20,576 nt of DNA from the NCBI GenBank assembly GCA_023460615.1, contig JAEWPL010000183.1:1-20576 (forward strand). The letters are read 5' to 3'. Shown here piece by piece: positions 6,825 through 14,360 of the stretch. The notes below the pieces were generated by a model. That model ran no database searches. It had not been told where the DNA came from and saw only the letters and a program-made list of their open reading frames with translations. Both the position numbers and the translations under genes were made by a program. Origin of the DNA: Pseudomonadota bacterium (GTDB taxonomy: Bacteria > Pseudomonadota > Gammaproteobacteria > Enterobacterales > Succinivibrionaceae). The stretch's first letter is position 1. Each line of letters begins with the position of its first letter.

Positions 6825-7647
6825 ATTGACGAATTGTTCTTAACATTAGAGGTGACAGACTCTTTTGATTAGTTCTTACCGGGTTAATATCAATACCGCC
6901 ACGACGAGTAAAAAAGGCTGCTACTGTAAGTTTTTTAGGATTTAAATAGCTTACAAGATCTGAATAAATCAATTCAACACACTGCTCATGAAAACCTTGG
7001 TGGTGACGTAAAGATACAAGATAAGTAAGTAAACTTTCTTCTTTTATCTTTCTGCCTTCATAGCAAATCATGATACTAGCGTAATCAGGTTGTGCGGTTA
7101 CAGGACACAAGCTTCTAAATAAATTAGTGTAGTAAGTCTTACTAATTTCTTTTTTGTCATCAAAAGCTAGTACTTCAGGTGAGTAGTTAAAGTTTTTTAA
7201 ACTTAACTCCTTACAAGAGCTAAGATCTTCAAGACAAGTACCTTTAATGGTGTGAATCGCAAAATCCTTTGAATGCAAAGGATAGAGTTTTATCTCAACT
7301 TTACACTCTAAGAGCTTTGATAAATCTCTCTCAAATACCTTTTGTACAAATGACAAATCTTTAAATCTAGTCATGGTAAAAGACATGGTGTAAAGCTTTA
7401 AAGATTTTGATTCTACGATGTACTTACTTTTAGCAGGTACAATCATACAGCCCATGCATACACAAGGTAAGCCATTTAAGTTTAAGTAGGTAAGCTCATA
7501 TAAGTGCCAGACATCAAAGCCATCAAAACTTTTTAAATTCTTAATAGAGCTGCGACCTAATTGTCTTTCAATTCTTTGAAGTAAAGATGGTGAGTACTCT
7601 TCTTGATAAGTTGTACTTTTACCTAAAACCAAATTAGTTGTATCCAC
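6823..7647 (-). CDS. queF: NADPH-dependent 7-cyano-7-deazaguanine reductase, long (type II) form
   Basis: Reduces the nitrile preQ0 to the amine preQ1 in queuosine tRNA modification; a tunnel-fold enzyme. The chosen protein is 274 aa, the two-domain YqcD/QueF form of gammaproteobacteria. Motifs: LGKST near the N-terminus, the substrate-contact ESKSLKLY (Glu79), the nucleophilic Cys181 in FRSLCPVTAQPDYAS with the acid Asp188, and FHEQC (His220) followed by FFTRRGGIDINP. The start is taken as GTG at 7647-7645: it overlaps the rsmE stop (TAGTG) and has GGAGA six bases upstream. A TTG at 7668 would add seven unconserved residues inside rsmE. It is the last of the coupled endA-rsmE-queF run. No queuosine neighbours are present, so the grouping looks like operon packing rather than a pathway cluster. 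Confidence 0.95.
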   Translation of the reverse strand: MDTTNLVLGKSTTYQEEYSPSLLQRIERQLGRSSIKNLKSFDGFDVWHLYELTYLNLNGLPCVCMGCMIVPAKSKYIVESKSLKLYTMSFTMTRFKDLSFVQKVFERDLSKLLECKVEIKLYPLHSKDFAIHTIKGTCLEDLSSCKELSLKNFNYSPEVLAFDDKKEISKTYYTNLFRSLCPVTAQPDYASIMICYEGRKIKEESLLTYLVSLRHHQGFHEQCVELIYSDLVSYLNPKKLTVAAFFTRRGGIDINPVRTNQKSLSPLMLRTIRQ

Positions 7648-8372
7648 TATAAATCTCCAAAAGTACAACCTAAGATGCTTAAAGCTGCTAAAGCTGCAGT
7701 TTCAGTACGTAAAATTCTAGGACCTAAGGTTACACCCACAAAATTATTTTCTGAGGCTTTTTGAATTTCGCTGTCATCAAGTCCGCCTTCTGGACCTATG
7801 AGTAATCTTAACTTAGACTTAATTTTAATTTCACTTAATTTAATAGAAGCTTTAGGATCTAGGGTAAGGCTTAGCGCTTGTGGATCTTTTGAGTACCAAT
7901 CGTCGATATTAGTGATATCGCAAACTTTAGGTACAACATTACGACCACATTGTTCGCAGGCACTGATAGCTATTTTTTGCCACTGCTCAACCTTTTTGTC
8001 TTTTCGTTTGTCATCAAGCTTTACCCCACAGCGACTAGAGTAGAGAGGAGTAATTTTTGAAATACCTAATTCAACTGCCTTTTGAATGGTAAATTCCATC
8101 TTATCTCCACGACTGATGACTTGACCTAATTCTATGAATAGGGGAGATTCTACGTTTACTGACAATTTATTTAGGCATTTGAAATTAGCCTTTTTACCTA
8201 CATTAGTAAGTACAGCTTCATACTCATTACCTACACCGTCGAAGACTACAAATGGAGTATTGGCAGTAAAACGAAGTACTCTAATTAAATGACCATAACC
8301 GTCCTCATCTAAGGTAAATTCGTCATTTAAGTTTAAAGGTGCGCCTAATTGGCAAATTCTTACGGTTCTCAT
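7647..8372 (-). CDS. rsmE: 16S rRNA (uracil-1498 N3)-methyltransferase
   Basis: SAM-dependent SPOUT-class (knotted) methyltransferase that makes m3U1498 in 16S rRNA. At 241 aa it is near the E. coli length. The N-terminal PUA-like part (about 1-70) carries HLIRVLRF and FDGVGNEYEA. The SPOUT domain shows the family landmarks LGQVISRGDKMEFTIQKAVELG (82-103), ACEQCGRN (138-145), the SAM-site LLIGPEGGL (190-198) and the knot motif LGPRILRTETAA (216-227). The ATG lies only two bases after the endA stop with no ribosome site of its own, implying translational coupling to endA. The endA-rsmE order is also found in E. coli, where gshB follows; here queF follows instead. Confidence 0.96.
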   Translation of the reverse strand: MRTVRICQLGAPLNLNDEFTLDEDGYGHLIRVLRFTANTPFVVFDGVGNEYEAVLTNVGKKANFKCLNKLSVNVESPLFIELGQVISRGDKMEFTIQKAVELGISKITPLYSSRCGVKLDDKRKDKKVEQWQKIAISACEQCGRNVVPKVCDITNIDDWYSKDPQALSLTLDPKASIKLSEIKIKSKLRLLIGPEGGLDDSEIQKASENNFVGVTLGPRILRTETAALAALSILGCTFGDL

Positions 8373-8374
8373 TG

Positions 8375-9088
8375 TTAATATTTACATGCTTTAGTTACAA
8401 ATGGATTGTCGTTACCTTGAGCTTTGGTTGCAAGCTTATTGTAAAGGCATTCATTGTAGGTTGGTTTAAACTTTTTATTCCACTGATTGAATAAGTTAAT
8501 GTGTTCATTATCAAGTGGAATATGATAGCGATTAGACATATAAAGATAAGCTCTTGCTACTTGTCCTTTTGCTCTGTCTGGGATCATAGCACGCTGTCTT
8601 TTACGGTCGATTATCACCTCACACTTACCATATGGGGAAGTGCCTCTTAATTTTTCAGAGAACTTAAAGTTACTTCTATCGCCGTTAACTTCACCAATTG
8701 CTGGAAATAAGTTGTGCAGATCTCCTTCCATCTTCATAAAGGTAGGATCTGAACTTGTACAATTTTGTCTGCCACCACTTATCCAACAGGATCTGTTTTT
8801 GCCAAATTCATGGGCTGGCATGATGTGCTCTGCTTCAATTCTTTTAGCTCTTTTCTCGTTTTTACGAATTTTATAACCACAAGACTCTAAATTAGGGTAA
8901 TAACCGTTTTTAGTAAGCACAATATCGCAACCACAGTAGATGGTTTTTGGCTTATCTAAGCTATGCACAATCTTTACCATGGCTTTTTTAGCCTCTCTAA
9001 AAGAGTTTATCTCATTATCAGAGGCTACAGTGCTACAAGGTAGTAGCAACAAAGGCATTAGTATTGCCAATAGAGCTTGAAATTTCAT
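8375..9088 (-). CDS. endA: Endonuclease I, periplasmic/secreted
   Basis: Non-specific DNA endonuclease of the beta-beta-alpha-metal (His-Me finger) group. A clear Sec signal peptide is present: MKFQ, then a leucine-rich core, with likely cleavage after a TVAS-like site near residue 23. The mature protein has the Endonuclease I signature RIEAEHIMPAHEFG (83-96; Glu87 and His88 as metal ligand/general base). It then has CWISGGRQNC (101-110) and DLHNLFPAIGEVNGDRSNF (123-141), with the metal-binding Asn in the latter. At least eight cysteines in the mature part fit disulfide-bonded export. The C-terminal NPFVTKACKY is family-typical. The length of 237 aa matches EndA (about 235). GGA lies seven bases before the ATG. 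It is first in the endA-rsmE-queF run and divergent from the DUF5718-like gene. Confidence 0.95.
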   Translation of the reverse strand: MKFQALLAILMPLLLLPCSTVASDNEINSFREAKKAMVKIVHSLDKPKTIYCGCDIVLTKNGYYPNLESCGYKIRKNEKRAKRIEAEHIMPAHEFGKNRSCWISGGRQNCTSSDPTFMKMEGDLHNLFPAIGEVNGDRSNFKFSEKLRGTSPYGKCEVIIDRKRQRAMIPDRAKGQVARAYLYMSNRYHIPLDNEHINLFNQWNKKFKPTYNECLYNKLATKAQGNDNPFVTKACKY

Positions 9089-9203
9089 AACAGTTCCAAA
9101 AATAGTTTTAATGTGTGTATTTTAGCAATTATCACTACATTACTTTTAGATATTTTAAGAATTCTTGCTAAAATAATTTTAGTTTAACTATGTAGAGGAT
9201 CAT

Positions 9204-10046
9204 ATGATTGTAAATCTTGAGAATATGGCTACCTTTGGTGTAGCAGGTAATTTTACAGGTCACTTAGAGCAAGCTGGTGAAGCTTCAGATTTTACTAATG
9301 TAAAAACCAAAGAAGCTAAAGCTCCTAAAGCTGTATTTCCAACCTTTATTAAAGGGGCTGCTACTGTTACTCCTGCATTCCTTGGAATTTTCCCTTTTGA
9401 TAGCCAAAAGATTATCTTCCCAAAAGGTGAGAGTAAATTACAAATTGAGCCTGAGTGCGCTATTGTATGTGATGTTACCTGGGATAATGGTAAGGTAGTA
9501 GCTCTAAAGCCTATTCTTTTCTCAGCTTCAAATGATTGCTCTATTAGAAAAGAAGGCGCTAAAAAGATCAGCCAAAAGAAGAATTGGGGACCATCTTCAA
9601 AAGGCTTTGCTGACAATGCTATTGCAATTGATAGTTTTGATGAAAAAGGTATTTTAAATAAATATCGTATCGCAAGTTTCTTAGTTCGTGATGGTGTAGT
9701 TCATCCTTATGGTGAGGATAGTGCTGTAAGAGATTACAGCTACATTTATCAAACACTAATTGAGTGGTTAATTGAGAAGTTTAACCATCAGTTAAATGAA
9801 GGACCAGCTGAAGAGATCAACGCTTACTTAAATGAAGCTGGATGTCCAAAGCAAGTTATGGTATCCATAGGTGCAACTCGCTACACAGAATATGGTGAGC
9901 ATAACTTCTTGCAAGATGGTGATAAAGCTGTTGTAGTAGTTTATCCTGAGGATAAATATTCAAAAGAGGATATTATTAAAGGAGTTGAAAACAACTCTTT
10001 AAACGACAAAGCTGTTAGCGTACTTTGCCAAAAGGTAGTTTTATAG
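9204..10046 (+). CDS. DUF5718-like protein; possible divergent fumarylacetoacetate-hydrolase fold
   Basis: A 280-aa cytosolic protein with no signal or membrane segment. I recall similar proteins in Helicobacter/Campylobacter, classed as DUF5718 (from memory, not searched). The N-terminal FGVAGNFTGHLEQAGEASDF is followed by a Lys-rich APKAVFPTFIKG (40-51). The middle lines up with the metal site of the FAH family: IEPECAI (E82, E84) like the FAH E-x-E, SNDCSIRKE (N110, D111, R115) like NDxSARD, and SSKGFADNAIAID (K133) like the KSFD segment. The C-terminal LQDGDKAVVVV resembles the FAH L-x-x-GD-x-V strand. A hydrolase, decarboxylase or isomerase acting on a ketoacid is therefore possible, but the reaction is unknown. 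AGAGGA at 9194-9199, four bases before the ATG, supports this start. It is transcribed alone, divergent from endA. Confidence 0.7.
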   Translation: MIVNLENMATFGVAGNFTGHLEQAGEASDFTNVKTKEAKAPKAVFPTFIKGAATVTPAFLGIFPFDSQKIIFPKGESKLQIEPECAIVCDVTWDNGKVVALKPILFSASNDCSIRKEGAKKISQKKNWGPSSKGFADNAIAIDSFDEKGILNKYRIASFLVRDGVVHPYGEDSAVRDYSYIYQTLIEWLIEKFNHQLNEGPAEEINAYLNEAGCPKQVMVSIGATRYTEYGEHNFLQDGDKAVVVVYPEDKYSKEDIIKGVENNSLNDKAVSVLCQKVVL

Positions 10047-10091
10047 TTCAGCACTAAATATACTCAAAGAATTTTGTCTTTTTGCCTTGAT

Positions 10092-10115
10092 AGTTGTACG
10101 CAAAAGCGTACAACT
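10092..10115. repeat. Isolated perfect hairpin in the gap before the AlbA_2 gene
   Basis: Ten-bp perfect stem (AGTTGTACGC with its complement) with an AAAA loop, 46 bases after the DUF5718-like stop. Neither strand has a U-tract directly after it, so it is not a textbook intrinsic terminator. It may still end or stabilise the upstream transcript. The rest of the 241-bp gap (10047-10293) is AT-rich and holds only the promoter listed next. Confidence 0.6.
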
Positions 10116-10219
10116 TGAAATCCGTTCTTACATATTCCGTTTTTTATTAGTGGATAGATATATTACTTTAGTGTTTTGCCGTTTGTAATTTATTAAAATA
10201 AAGACTATTTGAATTTATT

Positions 10220-10228
10220 TGCTATAAT
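10220..10228 (+). promoter_or_regulatory. Extended -10 promoter of the AlbA_2 gene
   Basis: TGC followed by a perfect TATAAT (10223-10228) forms an extended -10 element, 65 bases before the chosen start. No good -35 is visible at the right distance, which extended -10 promoters tolerate. Confidence 0.5.
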
Positions 10229-10293
10229 TTAGAGTGTGTTTATAATATATATTGCAATTAAACATGAATTGTAAGCTTTAAGAGTAGGTGCAC

Positions 10294-11895
10294 ATGAATA
10301 AAGAAAAACTTTTCCAACTTTTAGATCAAGGAGAAGGCTTTACTGTTGAATATAAATCTTGCAAAAACGCCCTTTCTAAAAGTGTATTTGAGACCGTTTG
10401 TTCTTTTTCTAATCGCTATGGTGGATATATTCTCCTCGGTGTTGAAGAGACTATAAAAAATGGTAGAAAAGTTGGAGAGGTTGTAGGTGTCAATGAAAAT
10501 TGCATTTACGACATGCAACGAAACTTTATCACTACTCTTAATGATTTAAACTTCTTTGTACCATCAATTTATATATCACTTGAAAAGTTTTGTATTGATG
10601 GCAAAACAATCTTGTATTGCTACGTTCCGTTTTCATCTCAACTTACAAGATGTAATGGAAGAGTTTTTGATAGAAATGGAGATGCGGATATTGATATTAC
10701 TAAATCAACAGATTTAGTTGCAAATGTATTAAACAGAAAATCAAATTCCTTCAAAGAGCGACAAATCCTACCTTATGTCACAGATGACGATTTAGAGCTA
10801 GATCTGCTAGACACTGTAAGAAAAATGACTCTTATCAAAAAAGATCATCCTTGGCAGACGATGACTGACAAGGAGCTTTTGAGAAGTGCAGGTTTATATG
10901 GAAAGGATTTGCAAACAGGCACTGAAGGCTACAACTTAGCTGCGGTCTTATTACTTGGAAAAGATGAAACTATTAAATTTGGACTTCCAGCCTATAAAAC
11001 AGATGCAATTTACAGAGCTGTAAATCTTGATAGATACGACGATAGAGAGATTGTAGATTGCAACTTAATTAAAGCTTACGATAGATTAATAAATTTTGTC
11101 TCTAAACATACAAATGATCCGTTTTACCTTGAAGGAACACAAAGAGTTAGTATTAGAGACATCATTGTAAGAGAGCTTGTTTCAAATTCTCTAATTCATC
11201 GCGATTATTCAAGTGCGTTTCCAGCTAAGATTATCGTAACTAAAGATGCTATTTTTACCGAGAATTGGAGCATATCTAAATTCCAAGGAAACATTACACT
11301 AGATAATTTTGAGCCATATCCAAAAAATCCTATTCTAGCTAACTTCTTTATTAACATAGGTAGAGCAGATTTGTTAGGTTCTGGTACCAAGAATCTATTT
11401 AAGTACACACAAATATATTGTGGTGAAGATCCAACCTTAACTGAAGGTGATGTGTTTAAAGTCTCAGTTCCTTTAAAACTTACTGATATAAGTTCAGCTG
11501 ATGCTTTTATCAAAAAAATGCGTAACAGTGAATATAAACATCAAAGTGAACATGAAGGTGAACATGTAAGTGAACATGAACATCAAAGTGAACATGAACA
11601 TCAAAGTGATCATGAAAGTAAGCAAGATACTAAGAGTAATTCACAATTTAATTTGCAAGTAGAGAGATTAGAGCACGCATTTAGTTCAGATAAGATAGGA
11701 ATTGTATCTTTTTCTCAATTACTAGAATTTTGCAAAATTCCAAGAACAAGAAAAGAAATGCAAGACTTTTGTAAGATAAGTAGTAGAAGTCTTTTTACAT
11801 TAAAATATCTAAAAGCAATGGTTGAGCTTGGAGTCTTAGAGAGAACCATAAAAGATTCAAATAAAAATAGAAATCAAAAGTATTACTCAAAATAG
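10294..11895 (+). CDS. AlbA_2 (Schlafen-type) / HATPase_c_4 putative regulator with His-rich repeat and C-terminal winged helix
   Basis: A 533-aa protein of the COG2865 type. The N-terminal AlbA_2 domain (about 10-140) is recognised by GFTVEYKSCKN, VCSFSNRYGGYILLGVEE and the YYCYVP-like strand ILYCYVPFSS. The middle carries a GHKL-type ATPase_c_4 region, with RELVSNSLIHRDYSS (293-307) as the N-box-like motif and RADLLGSGTKNL (357-368) as the glycine loop. A linker follows (416-441) of His/Glu/Gln repeats. A C-terminal winged helix (about 465-533) is suggested by FCKIPRTRKEMQDFCKISS and MVELGVLERT. Such proteins are annotated as ATP-binding or DNA/RNA-binding regulators; the actual role is unproven. 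The ATG at 10294 is preferred over a GTG six bases upstream because GTAGGTG precedes it. No linked toxin, nuclease or phage gene is visible. Confidence 0.8.
   Translation: MNKEKLFQLLDQGEGFTVEYKSCKNALSKSVFETVCSFSNRYGGYILLGVEETIKNGRKVGEVVGVNENCIYDMQRNFITTLNDLNFFVPSIYISLEKFCIDGKTILYCYVPFSSQLTRCNGRVFDRNGDADIDITKSTDLVANVLNRKSNSFKERQILPYVTDDDLELDLLDTVRKMTLIKKDHPWQTMTDKELLRSAGLYGKDLQTGTEGYNLAAVLLLGKDETIKFGLPAYKTDAIYRAVNLDRYDDREIVDCNLIKAYDRLINFVSKHTNDPFYLEGTQRVSIRDIIVRELVSNSLIHRDYSSAFPAKIIVTKDAIFTENWSISKFQGNITLDNFEPYPKNPILANFFINIGRADLLGSGTKNLFKYTQIYCGEDPTLTEGDVFKVSVPLKLTDISSADAFIKKMRNSEYKHQSEHEGEHVSEHEHQSEHEHQSDHESKQDTKSNSQFNLQVERLEHAFSSDKIGIVSFSQLLEFCKIPRTRKEMQDFCKISSRSLFTLKYLKAMVELGVLERTIKDSNKNRNQKYYSK
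11539..11616 (+). repeat. In-frame tandem repeat coding for a His/Glu/Gln linker
   Basis: An 18-bp unit, CATCAAAGTGAACATGAA, occurs at 11539-11556, 11581-11598 and, with one change, 11599-11616. Two 12-bp partial units lie between. It encodes HQSEHE-type hexapeptides. All units are multiples of six bases, so slippage changes the linker length without breaking the frame. Confidence 0.9.
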
Positions 11896-11930
11896 AAGAA
11901 AGCTTACAGCTTTTGGCTGTAAGCTTTCTT
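11896..11930. terminator. Bidirectional terminator between the AlbA_2 gene and metK
   Basis: Fifteen-bp perfect stem with a TTTTG loop between convergent genes, overlapping no coding sequence. The plus-strand tail is TTCATC after the stem T's; on the minus strand a TTCTATTTT tail follows. It is the strongest hairpin in this part of the window. Confidence 0.85.
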
Positions 11931-11944
11931 TTCATCAAAGCTAA

Positions 11945-13090
11945 TTATAAAGCTTGCTTTAACTCATCAACCTTATTGGTTTGCTCCCAGCTGAAGCTTG
12001 GGCGACCAAAGTGACCATAGGTTGCAGTCTTTTGATAGATTGGACGTAGAAGATCTAACTGTTTGATTAGACCGTATGGTCTTAAATCAAATACTTCAGG
12101 AATTGCGCGAGCAATCTTTTCATCTGCTACAGTACCAGTACCAAAGGTATTTACTGAAATTGAAACAGGCTTAGCCACACCAATTGCATATGACACCTGA
12201 ACTTCAGCACGCTTTGCTAAACCTGCAGCTACGATGTTCTTTGCAACGTAACGAGCAGCGTATGCAGCTGATCTGTCAACCTTTGAAGGATCTTTTCCAG
12301 AGAAAGCACCACCACCGTGACGAGCTGCACCACCGTAAGTATCAACGATAATCTTACGACCTGTTAAACCAGCATCACCTACAGGACCACCAATTACGAA
12401 ACGACCTGTTGGGTTAATAAAGATCTTTGTTTCCTTACGTAAATATTTCTCAGGAATTACCTTTTTGATGATTTCTTCATAAACAGTTTCATGAACAACT
12501 TCTTGATTTACATCTTCATTATGCTGAGTTGATAACACGATAGTATCGATGTAATCAATAGAGCCATCATCTTTGTAAGCAATAGTAACTTGGCTCTTTG
12601 CATCTGGTCTTAACCAAGAGATGCTACCATTTCTACGTAGAGTAGCTTGCTTTTTCATAAGCTCATGAGCAAAGGTAATAGCAGCTGGCATTAAATACTC
12701 AGTCTCATCGGTTGCATAACCAAACATTAAACCTTGATCGCCTGCACCTTGATCTTCAGGTAGAGCGCGGTTAACACCTTGGTTAATATCAGGTGATTGC
12801 TTACCTAAACCATTTAAGAAAGCGCAGTAGTGACCGTCAAAACCAACATCTGAATTGTTGTAACCAATATCGCAAACAGTCTTACGAGCAATAGCTTCAA
12901 AATCAACATTAGCAGAAGTAGTAATTTCACCTGCTACTAAAATTAAGCCTGTTTTAACTAAGGTTTCGCAGGCTACGTGAGCGTCTTTATCTTGGGCTAG
13001 GATGGCATCAAGAATGGCGTCTGAAATTTGATCACAAACTTTGTCTGGATGTCCTTCTGAAACTGATTCAGAGGTAAATAGTCTTGACAT
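11945..13090 (-). CDS. metK: S-adenosylmethionine synthetase
   Basis: Condenses methionine and ATP into S-adenosylmethionine, releasing PPi and Pi; a cytosolic tetramer in E. coli. At 381 aa it is nearly the E. coli length (384). All signatures are present: LFTSESVSEGHPDK with His14 region (4-17), GAGDQGLMFGYAT (115-127), FINPTGRFVIGGP (224-236) and the glycine-rich phosphate loop GGGAFSGKDPSKVDRSAAY (259-277). AAAGGA seven bases upstream of the ATG supports the start. It is a monocistronic gene, divergent from tal and convergent with the AlbA_2 gene. A TATAAT (13155-13150, minus strand) could be its -10, but the -35 is poor. SAM made here feeds rsmE among many others. Confidence 0.98.
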   Translation of the reverse strand: MSRLFTSESVSEGHPDKVCDQISDAILDAILAQDKDAHVACETLVKTGLILVAGEITTSANVDFEAIARKTVCDIGYNNSDVGFDGHYCAFLNGLGKQSPDINQGVNRALPEDQGAGDQGLMFGYATDETEYLMPAAITFAHELMKKQATLRRNGSISWLRPDAKSQVTIAYKDDGSIDYIDTIVLSTQHNEDVNQEVVHETVYEEIIKKVIPEKYLRKETKIFINPTGRFVIGGPVGDAGLTGRKIIVDTYGGAARHGGGAFSGKDPSKVDRSAAYAARYVAKNIVAAGLAKRAEVQVSYAIGVAKPVSISVNTFGTGTVADEKIARAIPEVFDLRPYGLIKQLDLLRPIYQKTATYGHFGRPSFSWEQTNKVDELKQAL

Positions 13091-13234
13091 AATGTATTCC
13101 TTTATTCATTTAAATAATCAAATATTGATACCTAGTATATACAAAAAAAATTATATAGCTAGCAAAATAATTTAAAAACACCGTTGTCTAATGATAACTT
13201 ATTGATAAATAATAGAAATAATTTATAGTACTTT

Positions 13235-13269
13235 GGGATTAATACCTATTGGTTAGTGGGGATTAATAC
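13235..13269 (+). repeat. Spaced 11-bp direct repeat in the metK-tal gap
   Basis: GGGATTAATAC occurs at 13235-13245 and again at 13259-13269, 24 bp start to start (a little over two helical turns). It is the most GC-marked spot in an otherwise AT-rich gap, about 150 bp upstream of metK, and could be a tandem regulator site. The regulator is unknown. Confidence 0.4.
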
Positions 13270-13422
13270 ATCAATTTTTAACAGTATACTTTGCTTTCGA
13301 ACTTAAAATTTGTCTTTACTCAAGTTTTTATGAAGATCAAGTAAACAATTACCTAATCAATTACGATTTTATTAAGATTATTTGCATAAAATAAGTTGAA
13401 ACTGCTCACAGAATTTGCAAAA

Positions 13423-13438
13423 ACGCAAACGTTTACGA
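13423..13438 (+). promoter_or_regulatory. PurR/LacI-type operator upstream of tal
   Basis: ACGCAAACGTTTACGA is a near-palindrome with a central CG and matches the E. coli PurR consensus (ACGCAAACGTTTTCGT, from memory) at 14 of 16 positions. It ends 12 bases before the TATAAT box, so a bound repressor would block the -35 region. PurR itself, or another LacI-family regulator (RbsR, Cra-like), could be the factor. Confidence 0.55.
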
Positions 13439-13450
13439 AAATTTATGTTC

Positions 13451-13456
13451 TATAAT
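13451..13456 (+). promoter_or_regulatory. -10 box of tal
   Basis: Perfect TATAAT, 53 bases before the tal start. A -35 at 17-bp spacing would be AACGTT, a weak match lying inside the operator-like sequence, so initiation may need an activator or depend on release of a repressor. Confidence 0.55.
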
Positions 13457-13509
13457 TAAAATCAGTTAAAGATGTTGTAATTATTTTTTATTGTAATTTA
13501 GGAGTTATC

Positions 13510-14160
13510 ATGCGCTTTTTCCTTGATACAGCAAATGTAGAAGATATTCGTAAGGCTAATGATTTAGGTGTTATTTGTGGTGTTACTACTAACCCATCTC
13601 TAATCGCAAAAGAAGGTTTGAAGTTTGAAGATGTAATTAAGGAGATTGCATCTATCGTTGATGGTCCTATTTCAGGTGAAGTTAAGCCTACAACTTTAGA
13701 CTTTGAAGGTATGATGACAGAAGCTCGTCAGATTGCAGCTATTCACCCTAATATGGTTGTTAAGATCCCTATGACAGCTGAAGGCTTAAAGGCTTGCCAT
13801 CAGTGCAGCAAAGAGGGTATTAAGACTAACGTAACCTTAATCTTCTCAGCTAACCAAGCATTATTAGCAGCTCGTGCTGGTGCTACTTATGTTTCACCAT
13901 TCATTGGTCGTTTAGATGATATCTCAGAAGATGGTCTAGAACTAATTCGTACTATTTCAGACATGTTCTCAATCAATAACATTGAATCACAAATCATCTG
14001 TGCTTCAGTACGTAATCCAATCCATGTACAACAGTGTGCTCTAGCAGGTGCTGATATTGCCACTGTTCCATACAAGGTAATTGAGACCATGATCCACCAC
14101 CCATTAACAGATCAAGGTATCGCAAAATTCCAAGCTGACTACAAGAAAGTATTCGGTTAA
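13510..14160 (+). CDS. tal: Transaldolase, small TalC/MipB-type (subfamily 3B)
   Basis: Moves a dihydroxyacetone unit between sedoheptulose-7-phosphate and glyceraldehyde-3-phosphate in the non-oxidative pentose phosphate pathway. At 216 aa it is the short form, not the 317-aa TalB. Seen: FLDTANVEDI at the start with Asp6, CGVTTNPSLIAKEG (23-36), the Schiff-base lysine in MVVKIPMT (Lys85), TNVTLIFSANQALLAARAGA and the SPFIGRLDD loop. The tail HHPLTDQGIAKFQADY is typical of true transaldolases rather than fructose-6-phosphate aldolase. AGGAG at 13500-13504, five bases before the ATG, gives a strong start. tkt lies next, 200 bp downstream in the same direction. Sequence style is close to Firmicutes enzymes, so an old transfer is possible (inference). 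Confidence 0.95.
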   Translation: MRFFLDTANVEDIRKANDLGVICGVTTNPSLIAKEGLKFEDVIKEIASIVDGPISGEVKPTTLDFEGMMTEARQIAAIHPNMVVKIPMTAEGLKACHQCSKEGIKTNVTLIFSANQALLAARAGATYVSPFIGRLDDISEDGLELIRTISDMFSINNIESQIICASVRNPIHVQQCALAGADIATVPYKVIETMIHHPLTDQGIAKFQADYKKVFG

Positions 14161-14171
14161 TCTATAAAAAT

Positions 14172-14194
14172 AGTACCGACTATAGGTCGGTACT
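14172..14194 (+). terminator. Terminator hairpin after tal
   Basis: Nine-bp perfect stem (AGTACCGAC and its complement) with a 5-nt loop, 11 bases after the stop, followed by TCTATATTCTTT. Five A's before it would also give a short U-tract on the minus strand. Confidence 0.65.
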
Positions 14195-14238
14195 TCTATA
14201 TTCTTTAAGTTGAATTCTAAAGGTTGTACAGAAACCAT

Positions 14239-14272
14239 AAAAAAGAAAAAAGCATAAAATCTTTTCTTTTTT
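14239..14272. repeat. A/T-only inverted repeat upstream of tkt
   Basis: Arms of 11 bp (14239-14249 and 14262-14272), A-rich then T-rich with one G/C pair, flank a 12-nt loop. It is in the tal-tkt gap about 90 bp before tkt. It could be a weak hairpin, intrinsically bent DNA or an UP-element-like region. The tkt promoter itself could not be placed. Confidence 0.35.
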
Positions 14273-14360
14273 GTGATTTTTAATCAAACATTTAGATTTT
14301 AATGTTAAAATTCCACAATCTTTTTTAGTTATCAAAATATTCTGTAAAGGAGTTTGTTTC

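Larger units (their letters stand above)
13091..13509. other. Divergent metK-tal regulatory gap, no gene
   Basis: These 419 bp are about 75% AT by eye, with no plausible ORF. They contain a possible metK -10 (TATAAT at 13155-13150, minus strand), an 11-bp direct repeat, a PurR/LacI-like operator and a perfect TATAAT for tal. No SAM-riboswitch fold or MetJ box was recognised. Confidence 0.6.

Noticed and set aside
7648..7668. TTG start for QueF inside rsmE
   Set aside because: The GTG overlapping the rsmE stop has a proper GGAGA site and the extra seven residues are not conserved.
10065..10085. Terminator of the DUF5718-like gene at the AAAGA...TCTTTTT stretch
   Set aside because: The stem has only five A/T-rich pairs, too weak to call.
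11539..11616. CRISPR-like repeat array
   Set aside because: Units are only 12-18 bp with no spacers and are in-frame coding repeats within a protein.
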